This document shows positions 48,794 to 57,263 of a stretch of 64,000 nucleotides of DNA, in pieces; position 1 is the stretch's first letter, and each line of letters begins with the position of its first letter. The DNA is from a virus. The notes under the pieces were generated by a model. That model saw only the letters and a program-made list of their open reading frames with translations. It was not told where the DNA came from and made no database searches. The DNA is taken from IMG/VR virus record IMGVR_UViG_3300036832_000786, positions 48,651 through 112,650 of that record; one strand, given 5' to 3'. The position numbers were made by a program, and so were the translations under genes.

Positions 48794-50287
48794 ATGGCAC
48801 AAGGTTTGTCTGTCAGCCGCGTGGTTGATGTCCAAGTCAATTTCTCTCCGCAGGCGATCCCGACAGCGCGGTTTGACACCTTGCTGATCATGGGTGACAG
48901 CGGGGTTGTCGATACCGGCGAGGCGATCCGTGAGTACAACACGATCAATGACGTGGCGCAGGATTTTGGCACCACGGCACCGGAATACCTCGCGGCGTTG
49001 TTGTTCTTCTCGCAGGTACCGCAGCCGAGTACCTGTTACATCGGCGAGTGGGCGAACACTGCGACCCACGGTCGGCTGACCGGTGGGTTACTGACCAGCC
49101 AGCAAATGCTGATGAGTAACTGGACGACGATCACCAACGGCGGGTTCAGTGTCGCGATCGACGGTGCGGCGGCGGTCCAGGTTAGCAGTTTGAACTTCAG
49201 TTCTGCCAACAACCTGAACGGGGTTGCGACCACGATCCAGACCGCGCTGCGCACCGCTGCCAGTGCCCCACAACTGACCTTTACCTGGAACGGTAGCCAG
49301 TTTATTTGTCAGAGTGGAACTTCCGGTACAACGTCATCGGTGGCGTTCTTTGGCGTACCGACCGGTGGCGCTACCAATATCTCGGCGCAGTTGATGATGA
49401 CCAGCGCCACGGCGATCCGTAGTGTCTCCGGTATCGCGATTGAAACCCCGGTGGCGTCTATTGTGCGTGTCGATGGGCGCGGCTGGTATGCGGTGACCTT
49501 TGCCGCGTCGCGGGTACTGACCGATATCGAACATCTGGCGATCTCGGCCTATATCGAGGCAGCGTCCGACAAGCATATGTACGGGATCACCACCAACGAG
49601 CAAACCTGTCTCGACCCGGCGAATGTCACCGACATCGGGTCACAGGCGATGTTGGCCGACTACATGCGGACGGTGATCCAGTGGTCACTGTACAACCCCT
49701 ATGCCATTTGCTCGATCTTTGGCCGGGCTTTGACCGTGAACTTTGAGGGGTCCAATACGACCTTGACCCTGAAGTTCAAGGTGGAACCGGGTGTCATACC
49801 GGAAATCCTTTCCGGGTCAAACGCGACGACACTCGCGAGCAAGCGGATCAATGTCTACGTTCAATACAACAATGGCGCGGCGATCACCCAGGAAGGTGTC
49901 ATGTCGGGCCGGGCGTATTTTGATGAGATGCACGGACTCGACTGGTTGAGCAATCGTATCCAAAACGATCTGTTCAACGTGCTCTACACCAGCCCAAAAA
50001 TCCCGCAGACCAACCCCGGTGTGCATATTCTGGTGACAACTTGTGATGCGTCACTGTCACAGGGGGCGACAAACGGATTGATCGCGCCGGGAGTGTGGAA
50101 CGCGCCGGGTTTTGGTGAGCTTCATCAAGGCGATACCCTGCATAACGGCTGGTACACCTTCGCCAACAATGTTGACACTCAGTCACAGGCGGATCGTGAA
50201 GCGCGTATTGCACCACTGATTCAGATCGCTGCCAAGCTGGCTGGTGCCATCCATTTTGTCGACGTTTTGATCAACGTGAACAGGTGA
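48794..50287 (+). CDS. Tail sheath protein (DUF3383)
   Basis: 497 residues, SD TAGGAGGGAAC. LSVSRVVDVQVNFSPQAIPT, FDTLLIMGDSGVVDTGEAIR, PEYLAALLFFSQVPQPST, IEAASDKHMYGITTNEQT, NATTLASKRINVYVQYNNGA and IQNDLFNVLYTSPKIPQTNP are the conserved stretches of DUF3383, the sheath of one group of contractile-tail phages. It shows that this is a myovirus. The next gene is a homing endonuclease inserted before the tail tube region. Confidence 0.88.
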   Translation: MAQGLSVSRVVDVQVNFSPQAIPTARFDTLLIMGDSGVVDTGEAIREYNTINDVAQDFGTTAPEYLAALLFFSQVPQPSTCYIGEWANTATHGRLTGGLLTSQQMLMSNWTTITNGGFSVAIDGAAAVQVSSLNFSSANNLNGVATTIQTALRTAASAPQLTFTWNGSQFICQSGTSGTTSSVAFFGVPTGGATNISAQLMMTSATAIRSVSGIAIETPVASIVRVDGRGWYAVTFAASRVLTDIEHLAISAYIEAASDKHMYGITTNEQTCLDPANVTDIGSQAMLADYMRTVIQWSLYNPYAICSIFGRALTVNFEGSNTTLTLKFKVEPGVIPEILSGSNATTLASKRINVYVQYNNGAAITQEGVMSGRAYFDEMHGLDWLSNRIQNDLFNVLYTSPKIPQTNPGVHILVTTCDASLSQGATNGLIAPGVWNAPGFGELHQGDTLHNGWYTFANNVDTQSQADREARIAPLIQIAAKLAGAIHFVDVLINVNR

Positions 50288-50299
50288 TGGACTAAGCCA

Positions 50300-50327
50300 T
50301 TGATATTGTTGTGTTTTTCAATATTAT
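50300..50327 (+). promoter_or_regulatory. Sigma70-like promoter before homing endonuclease and tRNA
   Basis: TTGATA (50300-50305), 16-base spacer, TATTAT (50322-50327), in an AT-rich gap after the sheath gene. It could give independent transcription of the endonuclease gene, the tRNA and the tail genes downstream. Confidence 0.5.
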
Positions 50328-50383
50328 TGCTACAGCCACGGCTGAAGCGTAGAGTAGAGAGGAGGTGACAGGAGGATTGTGAG

Positions 50384-51073
50384 ATGAGGCGACCCCGCGT
50401 GCTGATCGAGGGTGACTATTTTGTGTACGCACTTTTTAGACCGGATAACGGGGCCGTGTTTTACATCGGAGGCGCTAGTAGAGAGAAGCGCCTCCGTGAA
50501 CGAGGAACTAGAGGGCGAGGTAAGATGATCAGGGCTTTGGAACGGGCGGGTTATACGGAAATTCCATCTATCGTGATCCGGGCTGGGTTAACTCGTCTTG
50601 CGGCACAGGAATTAGAGAGTGCGTTTATACAGGCTATCGGATGCATGCCTGATGGTCCGTTAGTTAATAAATTTCGTATTGGGGTTATTATCGATGAAGA
50701 GGGTCGGCGTAATATGTCACTCGCTGCTAAGGCGCGGGATCGCTCCGGTGACGACGAGACGCGCCGTCGCGCGCGGATGGGTGACTCGGATGTTCGGGTT
50801 AGGATGAGCGACTCGGCAAGGAAGCGAGAACGGACAGTGGAGTTTGAAACGCGGCGGTTAGCGGCGGCTCATTCACCGGAGGCACGGAAAAAGCGTGGTG
50901 TCAGCCAAGCTAGGCGAGGTTGGATCACTAATGGGATTGAGGAAGTTCGCGCTCTGAAAACCGATCCGATCCCCAATGGCTGGCGGCGTGGTCGATTATC
51001 CGGTGTCGCCTCTGAAGCGACCCGCGAAAGGATGAGAGCTAGTAGACTTCGTTACATCAAAGAAGGTGTTTGA
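50384..51073 (+). CDS. GIY-YIG homing endonuclease
   Basis: 229 residues with GAGGAGGTGACAGGAGG upstream. FVYALFRPDNGAVFYIGGAS is the GIY-YIG signature; the following RGKMIRALERAGYTEIPSIV and AAQELESAFIQAIGC carry the conserved Arg and Glu positions. The middle is basic with NUMOD3-like segments (NMSLAAKARDRSGDDETRRR, RMSDSARKRERTVEF). The C-terminus RRGWITNGIEEVRALKTDPI with PNGWRRGRL is the DNA-binding tail typical of phage homing enzymes. It appears free-standing, between the sheath gene and a tRNA gene, and should be mobile by DNA cleavage and repair. Confidence 0.82.
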   Translation: MRRPRVLIEGDYFVYALFRPDNGAVFYIGGASREKRLRERGTRGRGKMIRALERAGYTEIPSIVIRAGLTRLAAQELESAFIQAIGCMPDGPLVNKFRIGVIIDEEGRRNMSLAAKARDRSGDDETRRRARMGDSDVRVRMSDSARKRERTVEFETRRLAAAHSPEARKKRGVSQARRGWITNGIEEVRALKTDPIPNGWRRGRLSGVASEATRERMRASRLRYIKEGV

Positions 51074-51090
51074 GTGGTAGGTGACTCTTT

Positions 51091-51166
51091 GGCGGGTGTA
51101 GCTCAGGGGTAGAGCGCTGGGTTGTGGTCCCGAAGGTCGCGGGTTCGAATCCCGTCACTCGCCCCA
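51091..51166 (+). tRNA. tRNA-His (anticodon GTG)
   Basis: Full cloverleaf: G-1 at 51091, acceptor GCGGGTG (51092-51098) pairing with CACTCGC (51156-51162, one G-T), D arm GCTC...GAGC, anticodon loop TTGTGGT with GTG, T arm CGGGTTCGAATCCCG, discriminator C and encoded CCA (51164-51166). The extra 5' G opposite C73 is the identity element of tRNA-His. One mismatch closes the anticodon stem (C-A). It is the only tRNA seen in the window. Confidence 0.95.
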
Positions 51167-51181
51167 TTACAGGAGGAAAGT

Positions 51182-51487
51182 ATGACCAAGGTTCTTGTTG
51201 CAGCGGCGGCGTTTGCACTGTTCCCTTCACTGGCCTTTGCTCAGTGCAGCGAGATTCCCTATCAGGGTTTTATGTGTAACTCGCTGATGACGTTTAAGGG
51301 CGGGATCGAACTGCCGGCGGCAACGACTGTGGCCGGGCTGTCGGCCTTTACCTGCAACGCGCAGGCGCAGGGACAGTTGCGCGTGGTCACCGATGCGACC
51401 ACACCCGCCTATAACGCGGCGCTGACCGGCGGTGGCGCGGTGGTGACGATGGCGTTCTGCAACGGTACGGCATGGGTCGCCCACTGA
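51182..51487 (+). CDS. Exported small protein
   Basis: 101 residues, SD AGGAGGAAAG. MTKVLVAAAAFALFPSLAFA is a signal peptide with cleavage after AFA. The mature part (QCSEIPYQGFMCNSLMTFKG ... GGGAVVTMAFCNGTAWVAH) has four Cys and a C-terminal strand motif often found in phage and prophage exported proteins. Unknown role; sec-dependent export during infection is inferred. Confidence 0.6.
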   Translation: MTKVLVAAAAFALFPSLAFAQCSEIPYQGFMCNSLMTFKGGIELPAATTVAGLSAFTCNAQAQGQLRVVTDATTPAYNAALTGGGAVVTMAFCNGTAWVAH

Positions 51488-51672
51488 CCCTTGCAGAGCA
51501 ACGGCTCCTTGATGCCGTCGTGGAAACGGTGGGTCAGCGCCCTTATGCCATAGGTAACTGTATCTATCGCGGGGCGTTTCGTGATCGTCACTGTGACCGG
51601 CTTGTGCTGAGATACTTGCTTCTAACGGAAGAGGATTACGAGGAGGTGACAAATGGCGACTTACTCGTTTAA
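51472..51672 (+). CDS. 66-residue hypothetical protein
   Basis: ATG 51472 overlaps the end of the exported protein gene by 16 bases, and the end overlaps the tail tube start. RPLTLAEQRLLDAVVETVGQ with CDRLVLRYLLLTEEDYEEVT is helical and acidic. It provides GAGGAGGTGACA, the tube gene SD, within its last codons. Function unknown. Confidence 0.5.
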   Translation: MGRPLTLAEQRLLDAVVETVGQRPYAIGNCIYRGAFRDRHCDRLVLRYLLLTEEDYEEVTNGDLLV

Positions 51673-52126
51673 CGACAATATGTGCGCGATTGCCGGACCC
51701 AATGGTAACTTCAACCTGGGTTACGGATCGTGTAACTCAGAAGGCGGTATCTCGGTGAACATGGTGGAAGACAAGAGCACCATGACGATCGGGGCCGATG
51801 GGTGTGTCATGCACTCGCTGCATTCCGGCAAGGGCGCGACAGTCACCGTCCGCTTGCTGAAGACCAGCCCGACCAATGCGTTGCTGTCACAGATGTACGC
51901 AAATGATACAGGCACTGCCGGAAACCCCGCCGGTACTGCCAATCACGGGCAGAACCAGATCAGTATCCGTGACTTGCAGAGAAATGATGTCATTACGTGT
52001 CAACAGTGCGCGTTCGCGAAATTTCCCGATATCACTTACGCCAAAGAGGGCGGCGAAATGGTGTGGACATTCCATGCCGGTATCGTTGACTTCATCCTTG
52101 GTACGGGACTCGCGGTAGCGTTCTGA
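51653..52126 (+). CDS. Tail tube protein (DUF3277)
   Basis: 157 residues, SD GAGGAGGTGACAA. ATYSFNDNMCAIAGPNGNFN, SEGGISVNMVEDKSTMTIGA, GCVMHSLHSGKGATVTVRLL and TPLLSQMY-like NALLSQMYANDTG match DUF3277, the inner tube partner of DUF3383 sheaths. The order sheath, tube, chaperone, tape measure is conserved apart from the inserted endonuclease/tRNA segment. Confidence 0.85.
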   Translation: MATYSFNDNMCAIAGPNGNFNLGYGSCNSEGGISVNMVEDKSTMTIGADGCVMHSLHSGKGATVTVRLLKTSPTNALLSQMYANDTGTAGNPAGTANHGQNQISIRDLQRNDVITCQQCAFAKFPDITYAKEGGEMVWTFHAGIVDFILGTGLAVAF

Positions 52127-52150
52127 CATTAGTCACAAGGGAGGGTGACA

Positions 52151-52612
52151 ATGGAAGAACTAGAACTTGAAGGTACGTGGTACCGCACCGGTAAGCTTGA
52201 CGCATTTAAGCAGTTTCACTTATTCCGCAAGTTGATGCCACTCTTCAGCGGGATGGGTGAGACTGCGGCGTCACAACTCGCCGCCGCCGCGTCGAACACA
52301 AATGTACCGGAGGGCGCGGTTCGCTGGTCGTCATTTGGTCCGGTCGCCCAGGCGATCGCCGATATGTCACAACAGGACAGCGAGTTTATCGTCAAGACCT
52401 GTCTTGCGGTGTGTACGCGCAAGAACCCAGTGGGGCAGTGGGTGCGTCTAGCGACACCCCAAGGTGACCTGATGTTTGAGGACATCGACCTGGGTATCAT
52501 GCTGCAACTGTCATTTGCCGTGATACAGGACAATCTGGCACCTTTTTTTCCAGGCCGCCCCCTCAACGGTTCGGGAGCCGAGGTGGCCCAAACATCGAAT
52601 CCGCCGATATGA
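52151..52612 (+). CDS. Tail assembly chaperone, upstream part
   Basis: 153 residues from ATG 52151 (GAGGGTGACA upstream). ELEGTWYRTGKLDAFKQFHL, FRKLMPLFSGMGE, SEFIVKTCLAVCTRKNP and DIDLGIMLQLSFAVIQDNLA fit the small helical chaperones encoded between tube and tape measure. An in-frame slippery heptamer lies 14 codons before its stop, and the -1 frame is open into the next gene. As with lambda gpG/gpGT, it would coat the tape measure during tail assembly. Confidence 0.75.
   Translation: MEELELEGTWYRTGKLDAFKQFHLFRKLMPLFSGMGETAASQLAAAASNTNVPEGAVRWSSFGPVAQAIADMSQQDSEFIVKTCLAVCTRKNPVGQWVRLATPQGDLMFEDIDLGIMLQLSFAVIQDNLAPFFPGRPLNGSGAEVAQTSNPPI
52543..52549 (+). promoter_or_regulatory. Programmed -1 ribosomal frameshift site T TTT TTT
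   Basis: In the chaperone frame the codons read CCT TTT TTT CCA, so the heptamer T-TTT-TTT is in the correct register for a -1 slip. After the slip the frame has no stop between 52543 and ATG 52609 and continues to 52788. The product would fuse about 132 residues of the first protein to the 59-residue second part through a 20-residue linker. Confidence 0.75.
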
Positions 52613-52788
52613 CGGAGGGCGAGTACTGGTTAATGCGCCCAGTACTCGAAGGGATGTGTCAGTACGAATCACTGAAAAACGGCGCATTAGACCTTGCTGA
52701 CGTATCGCGGATGAACGAGGCAATCGACGTTCGTAACGAGAACCGTGCGCGTGCCGATGATGCAATGGCCGAGGAACGGAACCGATAG
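52609..52788 (+). CDS. Tail assembly chaperone, frameshifted extension
   Basis: The 59-codon frame (TEGEYWLMRPVLEGMCQYES, DLADVSRMNEAIDVRNENRA) begins in the ATGA overlap with the upstream part. It could also be translated alone from ATG 52609. Its position, -1 register and open connection to the slippery site make it the T domain of a G/GT-type pair, which recruits the tube subunits to the tape measure. The tape measure gene starts directly after its stop. Confidence 0.75.
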   Translation: MTEGEYWLMRPVLEGMCQYESLKNGALDLADVSRMNEAIDVRNENRARADDAMAEERNR

Positions 52789-55740
52789 ATGGCTGACACG
52801 GTCCTAGAGTCATTCCTGATCAAGCTCGGCTATCAAGTCGATCAGGCGAGCCAGAAATCCTTCACCACGGCGATCTCCGAGGGTGTCAAAGGAATAACCG
52901 CGTTCGCCGCCGCCTTGACGGCGATGGCGATCGGTGTCGAGGAGGCGGTACGTCGCACTGCCTTCCAGATGGCACGTCTGGAAGCTTCGGCGCAACTGAG
53001 TAACAAGCCCGCTGACCAACTCAAGGCGTTTGGTTCCTCGCTGGCGGCTGTCGGCGGTAACTATCAGGAGGCAATCGATCAACAGGTAAAATTCACCCAG
53101 GCACTCAACAACTCGCCCTGGATGAAGGGTTACGCGCAGACTGTTATCGGTCAACACTCGCTGGATATCAAAGGAGTCACAGAGCGGTATCACGAACTCT
53201 ACGTGCAATTTGGTCCGGGGAGTCAACAGTTACGCATCTTCGCCGACCAGATGTCGGAAGTTGGTGTTACCATCGGGAACAATCAAATCCTGGCGGCTAA
53301 GAACTGGGATCAGTACCAACGAATCCAAAAACAAATGGAACAGGAGGCTGTCACCTTTCAGAAGCGGTGGGATGTAGCCGACAAGAACTCGATGCGGTTA
53401 CAGCTTGAATTCACCGCACTCGGTAACACCATAGACAATTACTACAAGACCGCGATGGGCGGTGTTATCGGGTACCTCGCTGACGGAACCAAATACGTCG
53501 AGGACTGGCTCGTTGCTCACGAAAGAATCTTTAACGACTGGATGGACGAACTCGAAAAGAACATTAAGGTCGGTGACTGGGAAGCGGTCGGTAAGCAAAT
53601 CGGTGAAGTTATTGGTAAGGGGGTAAAATACTTTTTTGAACACGTTTGGGATTGGCTCGGTGTTGGTGTCAAAGCTGGTATCGATATAGCAAAAGGTATT
53701 GTTGAGGGACTTTATAAAGAAGAGGGGGCGCTGGGAGCCGCTGGTACCGTCATCGGTGGCGTTATTGCGGCAGGTGTATCCGTAGCACTTGTGGGCGGGT
53801 TGTCACGCTCGATATTTCGGTTTTTTACTGGTGGTGGTGGCGCAGGGGCTGGTGCAGGGGCGGGTGGCGCAGCGGCGGGTGGTTTGCTCGGTTTCGTGCG
53901 GCGTTTGTGGCCGGTCGCGGCTGCCGGTATTGGACTCGGAATCCTTAAGGACACCGGGGTTGTCGGCGGCAAGAATTGGAAGGTTTGGGATCCCGCCTGG
54001 GGACCGCCGCCCCCTGGTTGGGATGGCGGTGTTGCTGGGCAGCGCGCGCCGGGGGATGAACCCGATTTTATCGACAAGATCGGTGACTGGCTTCACGAAC
54101 ACTTTAGTGGGAAACGACCTAGCGGTCAGCATGGTGGTATCATCCCGATCAACGCCCATCCGGGTGAAATGTTACTGCCGCAGAACCTTAGTTCCGGTAT
54201 TCAGAGTTTCTTTGGTAACAACAATTGGAGTGACTCAATGGATGATTTGAGTCACTGGCTTACCGGTGACACGACATTTTCGCCGATCATGGATTTTGCC
54301 GATCAGGCTTACGACAAGCTGGTTGACGTATTTGAAGAGGCACTTCGTCGTGTCTGGCCGGATGCTGGTGAAGGCGGCGGCACCGGCAATCAGCCGGGAC
54401 ATGCCGGTGGAGGCGGCGGTCCCGGTGGTGGTGCCGGTGCTGGTGGTGCTCGCGGCGGCGGCAGTAGGAGTAGCACAAACGAACCCCTTACCGCGCCACC
54501 GGAAGAGCCGCCGGGAACACCCAGTGCTTACCGCAAACAACAACGCGAACAAATGTTTGCCGAATACGACAAGTGGACCGATGTGCAGAAGCGTACACTC
54601 TCCCTTGTCATGGGGAGGGAGAGCAAAGATGCATTAGAGAGTCTTGCCAACCGGACCATCTTCGAGAAGGGTACGGCGATGAACCCCCACGGTACACTGT
54701 GGGAGGGTCTAAGCGGGAGGTTTTATAGCACGTTCCGGCAGGCGCAGGCGGATGCGATGCGCGGGGCAGGATCAGTGGCAGTAGCGGACAGGATGGCCGC
54801 TTCGGTACGTGCTGGCAGTGACGTTCTCGGAGGCCGCACCGATCAGGGTATGTGGACTGATCCGGGGCACAGGTGGATGCACGCACCGGGTGCTGCCCCT
54901 GGTACCCAGATCAATGCGTTGGGAATTGCGCGGCGGTTAGCGCACATTCGTGGTGAATGGTATAGTGACAAGGAATCGGTTTCCTTAGCCCGGCGTGACG
55001 CAGACCTCAAGGCTCAGCGTGACTATGATGCCGCGCATGGTGGCGCTTCGGGTAGCGGTAGCACGATGGGCCAAATCCAGGCGGCGATCGGTGACTCTAT
55101 CGCCGAGGGTGTCGATCAGGCACTGGGTCTGCGTGCGGGTGCGGGTACTCTCGCTGATGCGGTAGGTGGTACCACACCAAAGCAAATCCTCGCGCGTGTC
55201 GCGGGTCACATACAGGACTACGCAGGAAAGACCATCGCGCTCGCCAGCGGCAGCAACCCTAACGCCGGTTTTGATGAGTCACAGATGTCGGCGGTTAAGG
55301 AGACAATGGAGCGGCTGCACGCGGTCGGCGCGCATATCGTTTTGCTGGGAGTGGGTAAAGGTGTCAAGGATGCGGATAAGATCAACGCGCGCCTAGCCTC
55401 AATTGCCAGTGGAATGGGTGACCCGTTTACCGGCGGCTTGGAAGGTACCGATCGGCGTGGTGGTGTTGTCCATCCTGATGACTACCGCAAGACCGTCGAG
55501 CAAATCCGCAGGGCTGGGTCACAGATGAGTAGTGGGAGTTGGGGGTCGGATTTTTACCGGCGGCTGACGACCCATTACGCAACAGGTGGGGCGTTATCCG
55601 GCAGCGTTGATAACAGTCACAACACCGTGGTGATCAATGGTGTGAGCAACGAGCACGATATCCAGCGACAGTTGGCGCGGACATCGGGTAACCGGTACGC
55701 TGCCTACTCGATGCGGAACGGAAGGACGTACACCACATGA
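52789..55740 (+). CDS. Tape measure protein with SGNH-hydrolase domain
   Basis: 983 residues starting directly after the chaperone stop. The N-terminal 270 residues are helical (SFLIKLGYQVDQASQKSFTT is the usual start). Hydrophobic segments lie at about 308-388 (GTVIGGVIAAGVSVALVGGL). A Gly-rich linker follows. Residues about 595-730 (GRESKDALESLANRTIFEKG, GRFYSTFRQAQADAM) may be a cell-wall-related domain. Residues about 763-905 are SGNH-like: AIGDSIAEG (block I), GTTPKQILARV, ASGSNPN (block III) and VVHPDDYRK (block V His). Tape measures set tail length and enter the envelope during ejection; an esterase could open wall or capsule polymers. The protein is short for a long tail. Confidence 0.85.
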   Translation: MADTVLESFLIKLGYQVDQASQKSFTTAISEGVKGITAFAAALTAMAIGVEEAVRRTAFQMARLEASAQLSNKPADQLKAFGSSLAAVGGNYQEAIDQQVKFTQALNNSPWMKGYAQTVIGQHSLDIKGVTERYHELYVQFGPGSQQLRIFADQMSEVGVTIGNNQILAAKNWDQYQRIQKQMEQEAVTFQKRWDVADKNSMRLQLEFTALGNTIDNYYKTAMGGVIGYLADGTKYVEDWLVAHERIFNDWMDELEKNIKVGDWEAVGKQIGEVIGKGVKYFFEHVWDWLGVGVKAGIDIAKGIVEGLYKEEGALGAAGTVIGGVIAAGVSVALVGGLSRSIFRFFTGGGGAGAGAGAGGAAAGGLLGFVRRLWPVAAAGIGLGILKDTGVVGGKNWKVWDPAWGPPPPGWDGGVAGQRAPGDEPDFIDKIGDWLHEHFSGKRPSGQHGGIIPINAHPGEMLLPQNLSSGIQSFFGNNNWSDSMDDLSHWLTGDTTFSPIMDFADQAYDKLVDVFEEALRRVWPDAGEGGGTGNQPGHAGGGGGPGGGAGAGGARGGGSRSSTNEPLTAPPEEPPGTPSAYRKQQREQMFAEYDKWTDVQKRTLSLVMGRESKDALESLANRTIFEKGTAMNPHGTLWEGLSGRFYSTFRQAQADAMRGAGSVAVADRMAASVRAGSDVLGGRTDQGMWTDPGHRWMHAPGAAPGTQINALGIARRLAHIRGEWYSDKESVSLARRDADLKAQRDYDAAHGGASGSGSTMGQIQAAIGDSIAEGVDQALGLRAGAGTLADAVGGTTPKQILARVAGHIQDYAGKTIALASGSNPNAGFDESQMSAVKETMERLHAVGAHIVLLGVGKGVKDADKINARLASIASGMGDPFTGGLEGTDRRGGVVHPDDYRKTVEQIRRAGSQMSSGSWGSDFYRRLTTHYATGGALSGSVDNSHNTVVINGVSNEHDIQRQLARTSGNRYAAYSMRNGRTYTT

Positions 55741-57260
55741 GTGACGATCGTGATTTGGTCGCTCCTCCCGGCGGGATTGATATAACCCCAGGCGGCGGTG
55801 CCACTGATCTTAGTAAGTACGCTAAAGTCGGTACCGACTTACAGGTATCTCCCGACTTAAAGCCAGTTGATGAGTTTCATGCCAACAACAGTGACACTTT
55901 TCATACAAGTGACTTGAGTGTACCGTCTGTTGATAAGGACACTTGGCAGCCGGTGTCGGCTAATCTTCAAACGTCACAGGGTCCAGGTTCGGGGCAGATT
56001 GATCAGAAGACGCAGATCAATAACGATGCGCAGTGGATTCGTGCGTTCAGTCTCACTGTCTATTCTCAGGCGAAAACAGGCGGCGGATCGGTTCCGATAC
56101 CGGCGGCGGCTCCTCCCAGACAGCCAAAGCCGCCTGCCAGGATTATTCCGTTCCGCCGTCGCGGTGTAGTTACGCTGCTTGATGATCCGGCGGTGTCTTC
56201 AAAGGGTGACACAATACCAGCTTACGAGAAGCAGACTGCGGATCAACCGGCTATGGATATCTCGAAGTTGCGGTGCAGTTTCAGTATCCAGAAGACCACG
56301 CTTCAGACACCAAACATGCTCTACGCGCGTGTCTATAACCTCTCCCCGGCGACACTCGCCAAGGTGATCGAGTTTACCAGGGTGCAGGTTTACGCCGGTT
56401 ACAAATACGCCGCTTACGGTATCATCTTTGATGGCGAGGTGATCCAGTATCGGCGCGGCAAAGAGAACCCGGTTGACACCTATTTGGAGATACACGCCGC
56501 TGACGGTGACACTATCAACAGTACCACGATGTTCAAAACCTATCCAAAAGGAACCAAGGAACGCCAAAAACTGGACGATCTCAATAACATAAAGAAGAAG
56601 CTAGACCCTAACTTCAAGGTCGATCAGGTCGATGACAAGTTGTATGTCGATGCGTCCCTGCGTGACACTGTGGTTGTCGGGCACGCGCGTGACATCGAAC
56701 GGCGGATGTTCCTGGCTTCGGGCGCACAACACTTTGTCGATAATGGGGCATTTATCGCGATAACAGAGGAGCACTACCGCGCGGGTGAGGTAGTAGTTTT
56801 GTCACCGAATACCGGGTTGGTCGGTTTACCGGAAGTGACCCCGCAGGGTATCCAGGTGAAGTGTCTGTTGAACCCAAAGCTCAAGCTTGGTGGTCTGGTG
56901 CAGATTGATAGTAACCTGTTGTCCGCTGTTGCGTACACACCCGGCACCGCGTCAAAGACCGATGACAAAGGCAATGTGATCCCTGGTGATCCGACCGGCG
57001 GCAAGGTCTACAACACCAATATGTGGCGACAGAACCTCGACAGTGCCTACACGTCACCGATCGGTCAGTACAAGATTTTGCTGATGACCTACACGGGTGA
57101 CACTAGAGGGAACCCGTGGTACTGCGATATGACCTGTATCGCGATGAATAGTAAGGGTGAGGCGATTGTCGGGAACAACGCGGGGAGCGCGTGGAACCGC
57201 CGCGCATCGGAACAGGCGATAAAGGGCACGCAAGCGACGGGTAACCCCAACAGGAGATAA
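55737..57260 (+). CDS. Baseplate hub-type protein
   Basis: 507 residues; ATGA overlap with the tape measure. The first 150 residues are polar and low complexity. From about 165 the protein looks like the hub barrel fold (MDISKLRCSFSIQKTTLQTP, NMLYARVYNLSPATLAKVIE, FTRVQVYAGYKYAAYGIIFD with GEVIQYRRG), then a domain ending in GQYKILLMTYTGDTRGNPWY. This N-P-hub pattern resembles gp27/XkdQ-like proteins. It should form the central hub above the spike encoded at 58366. Confidence 0.72.
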   Translation: MSDDRDLVAPPGGIDITPGGGATDLSKYAKVGTDLQVSPDLKPVDEFHANNSDTFHTSDLSVPSVDKDTWQPVSANLQTSQGPGSGQIDQKTQINNDAQWIRAFSLTVYSQAKTGGGSVPIPAAAPPRQPKPPARIIPFRRRGVVTLLDDPAVSSKGDTIPAYEKQTADQPAMDISKLRCSFSIQKTTLQTPNMLYARVYNLSPATLAKVIEFTRVQVYAGYKYAAYGIIFDGEVIQYRRGKENPVDTYLEIHAADGDTINSTTMFKTYPKGTKERQKLDDLNNIKKKLDPNFKVDQVDDKLYVDASLRDTVVVGHARDIERRMFLASGAQHFVDNGAFIAITEEHYRAGEVVVLSPNTGLVGLPEVTPQGIQVKCLLNPKLKLGGLVQIDSNLLSAVAYTPGTASKTDDKGNVIPGDPTGGKVYNTNMWRQNLDSAYTSPIGQYKILLMTYTGDTRGNPWYCDMTCIAMNSKGEAIVGNNAGSAWNRRASEQAIKGTQATGNPNRR

Positions 57261-57263
57261 GCT

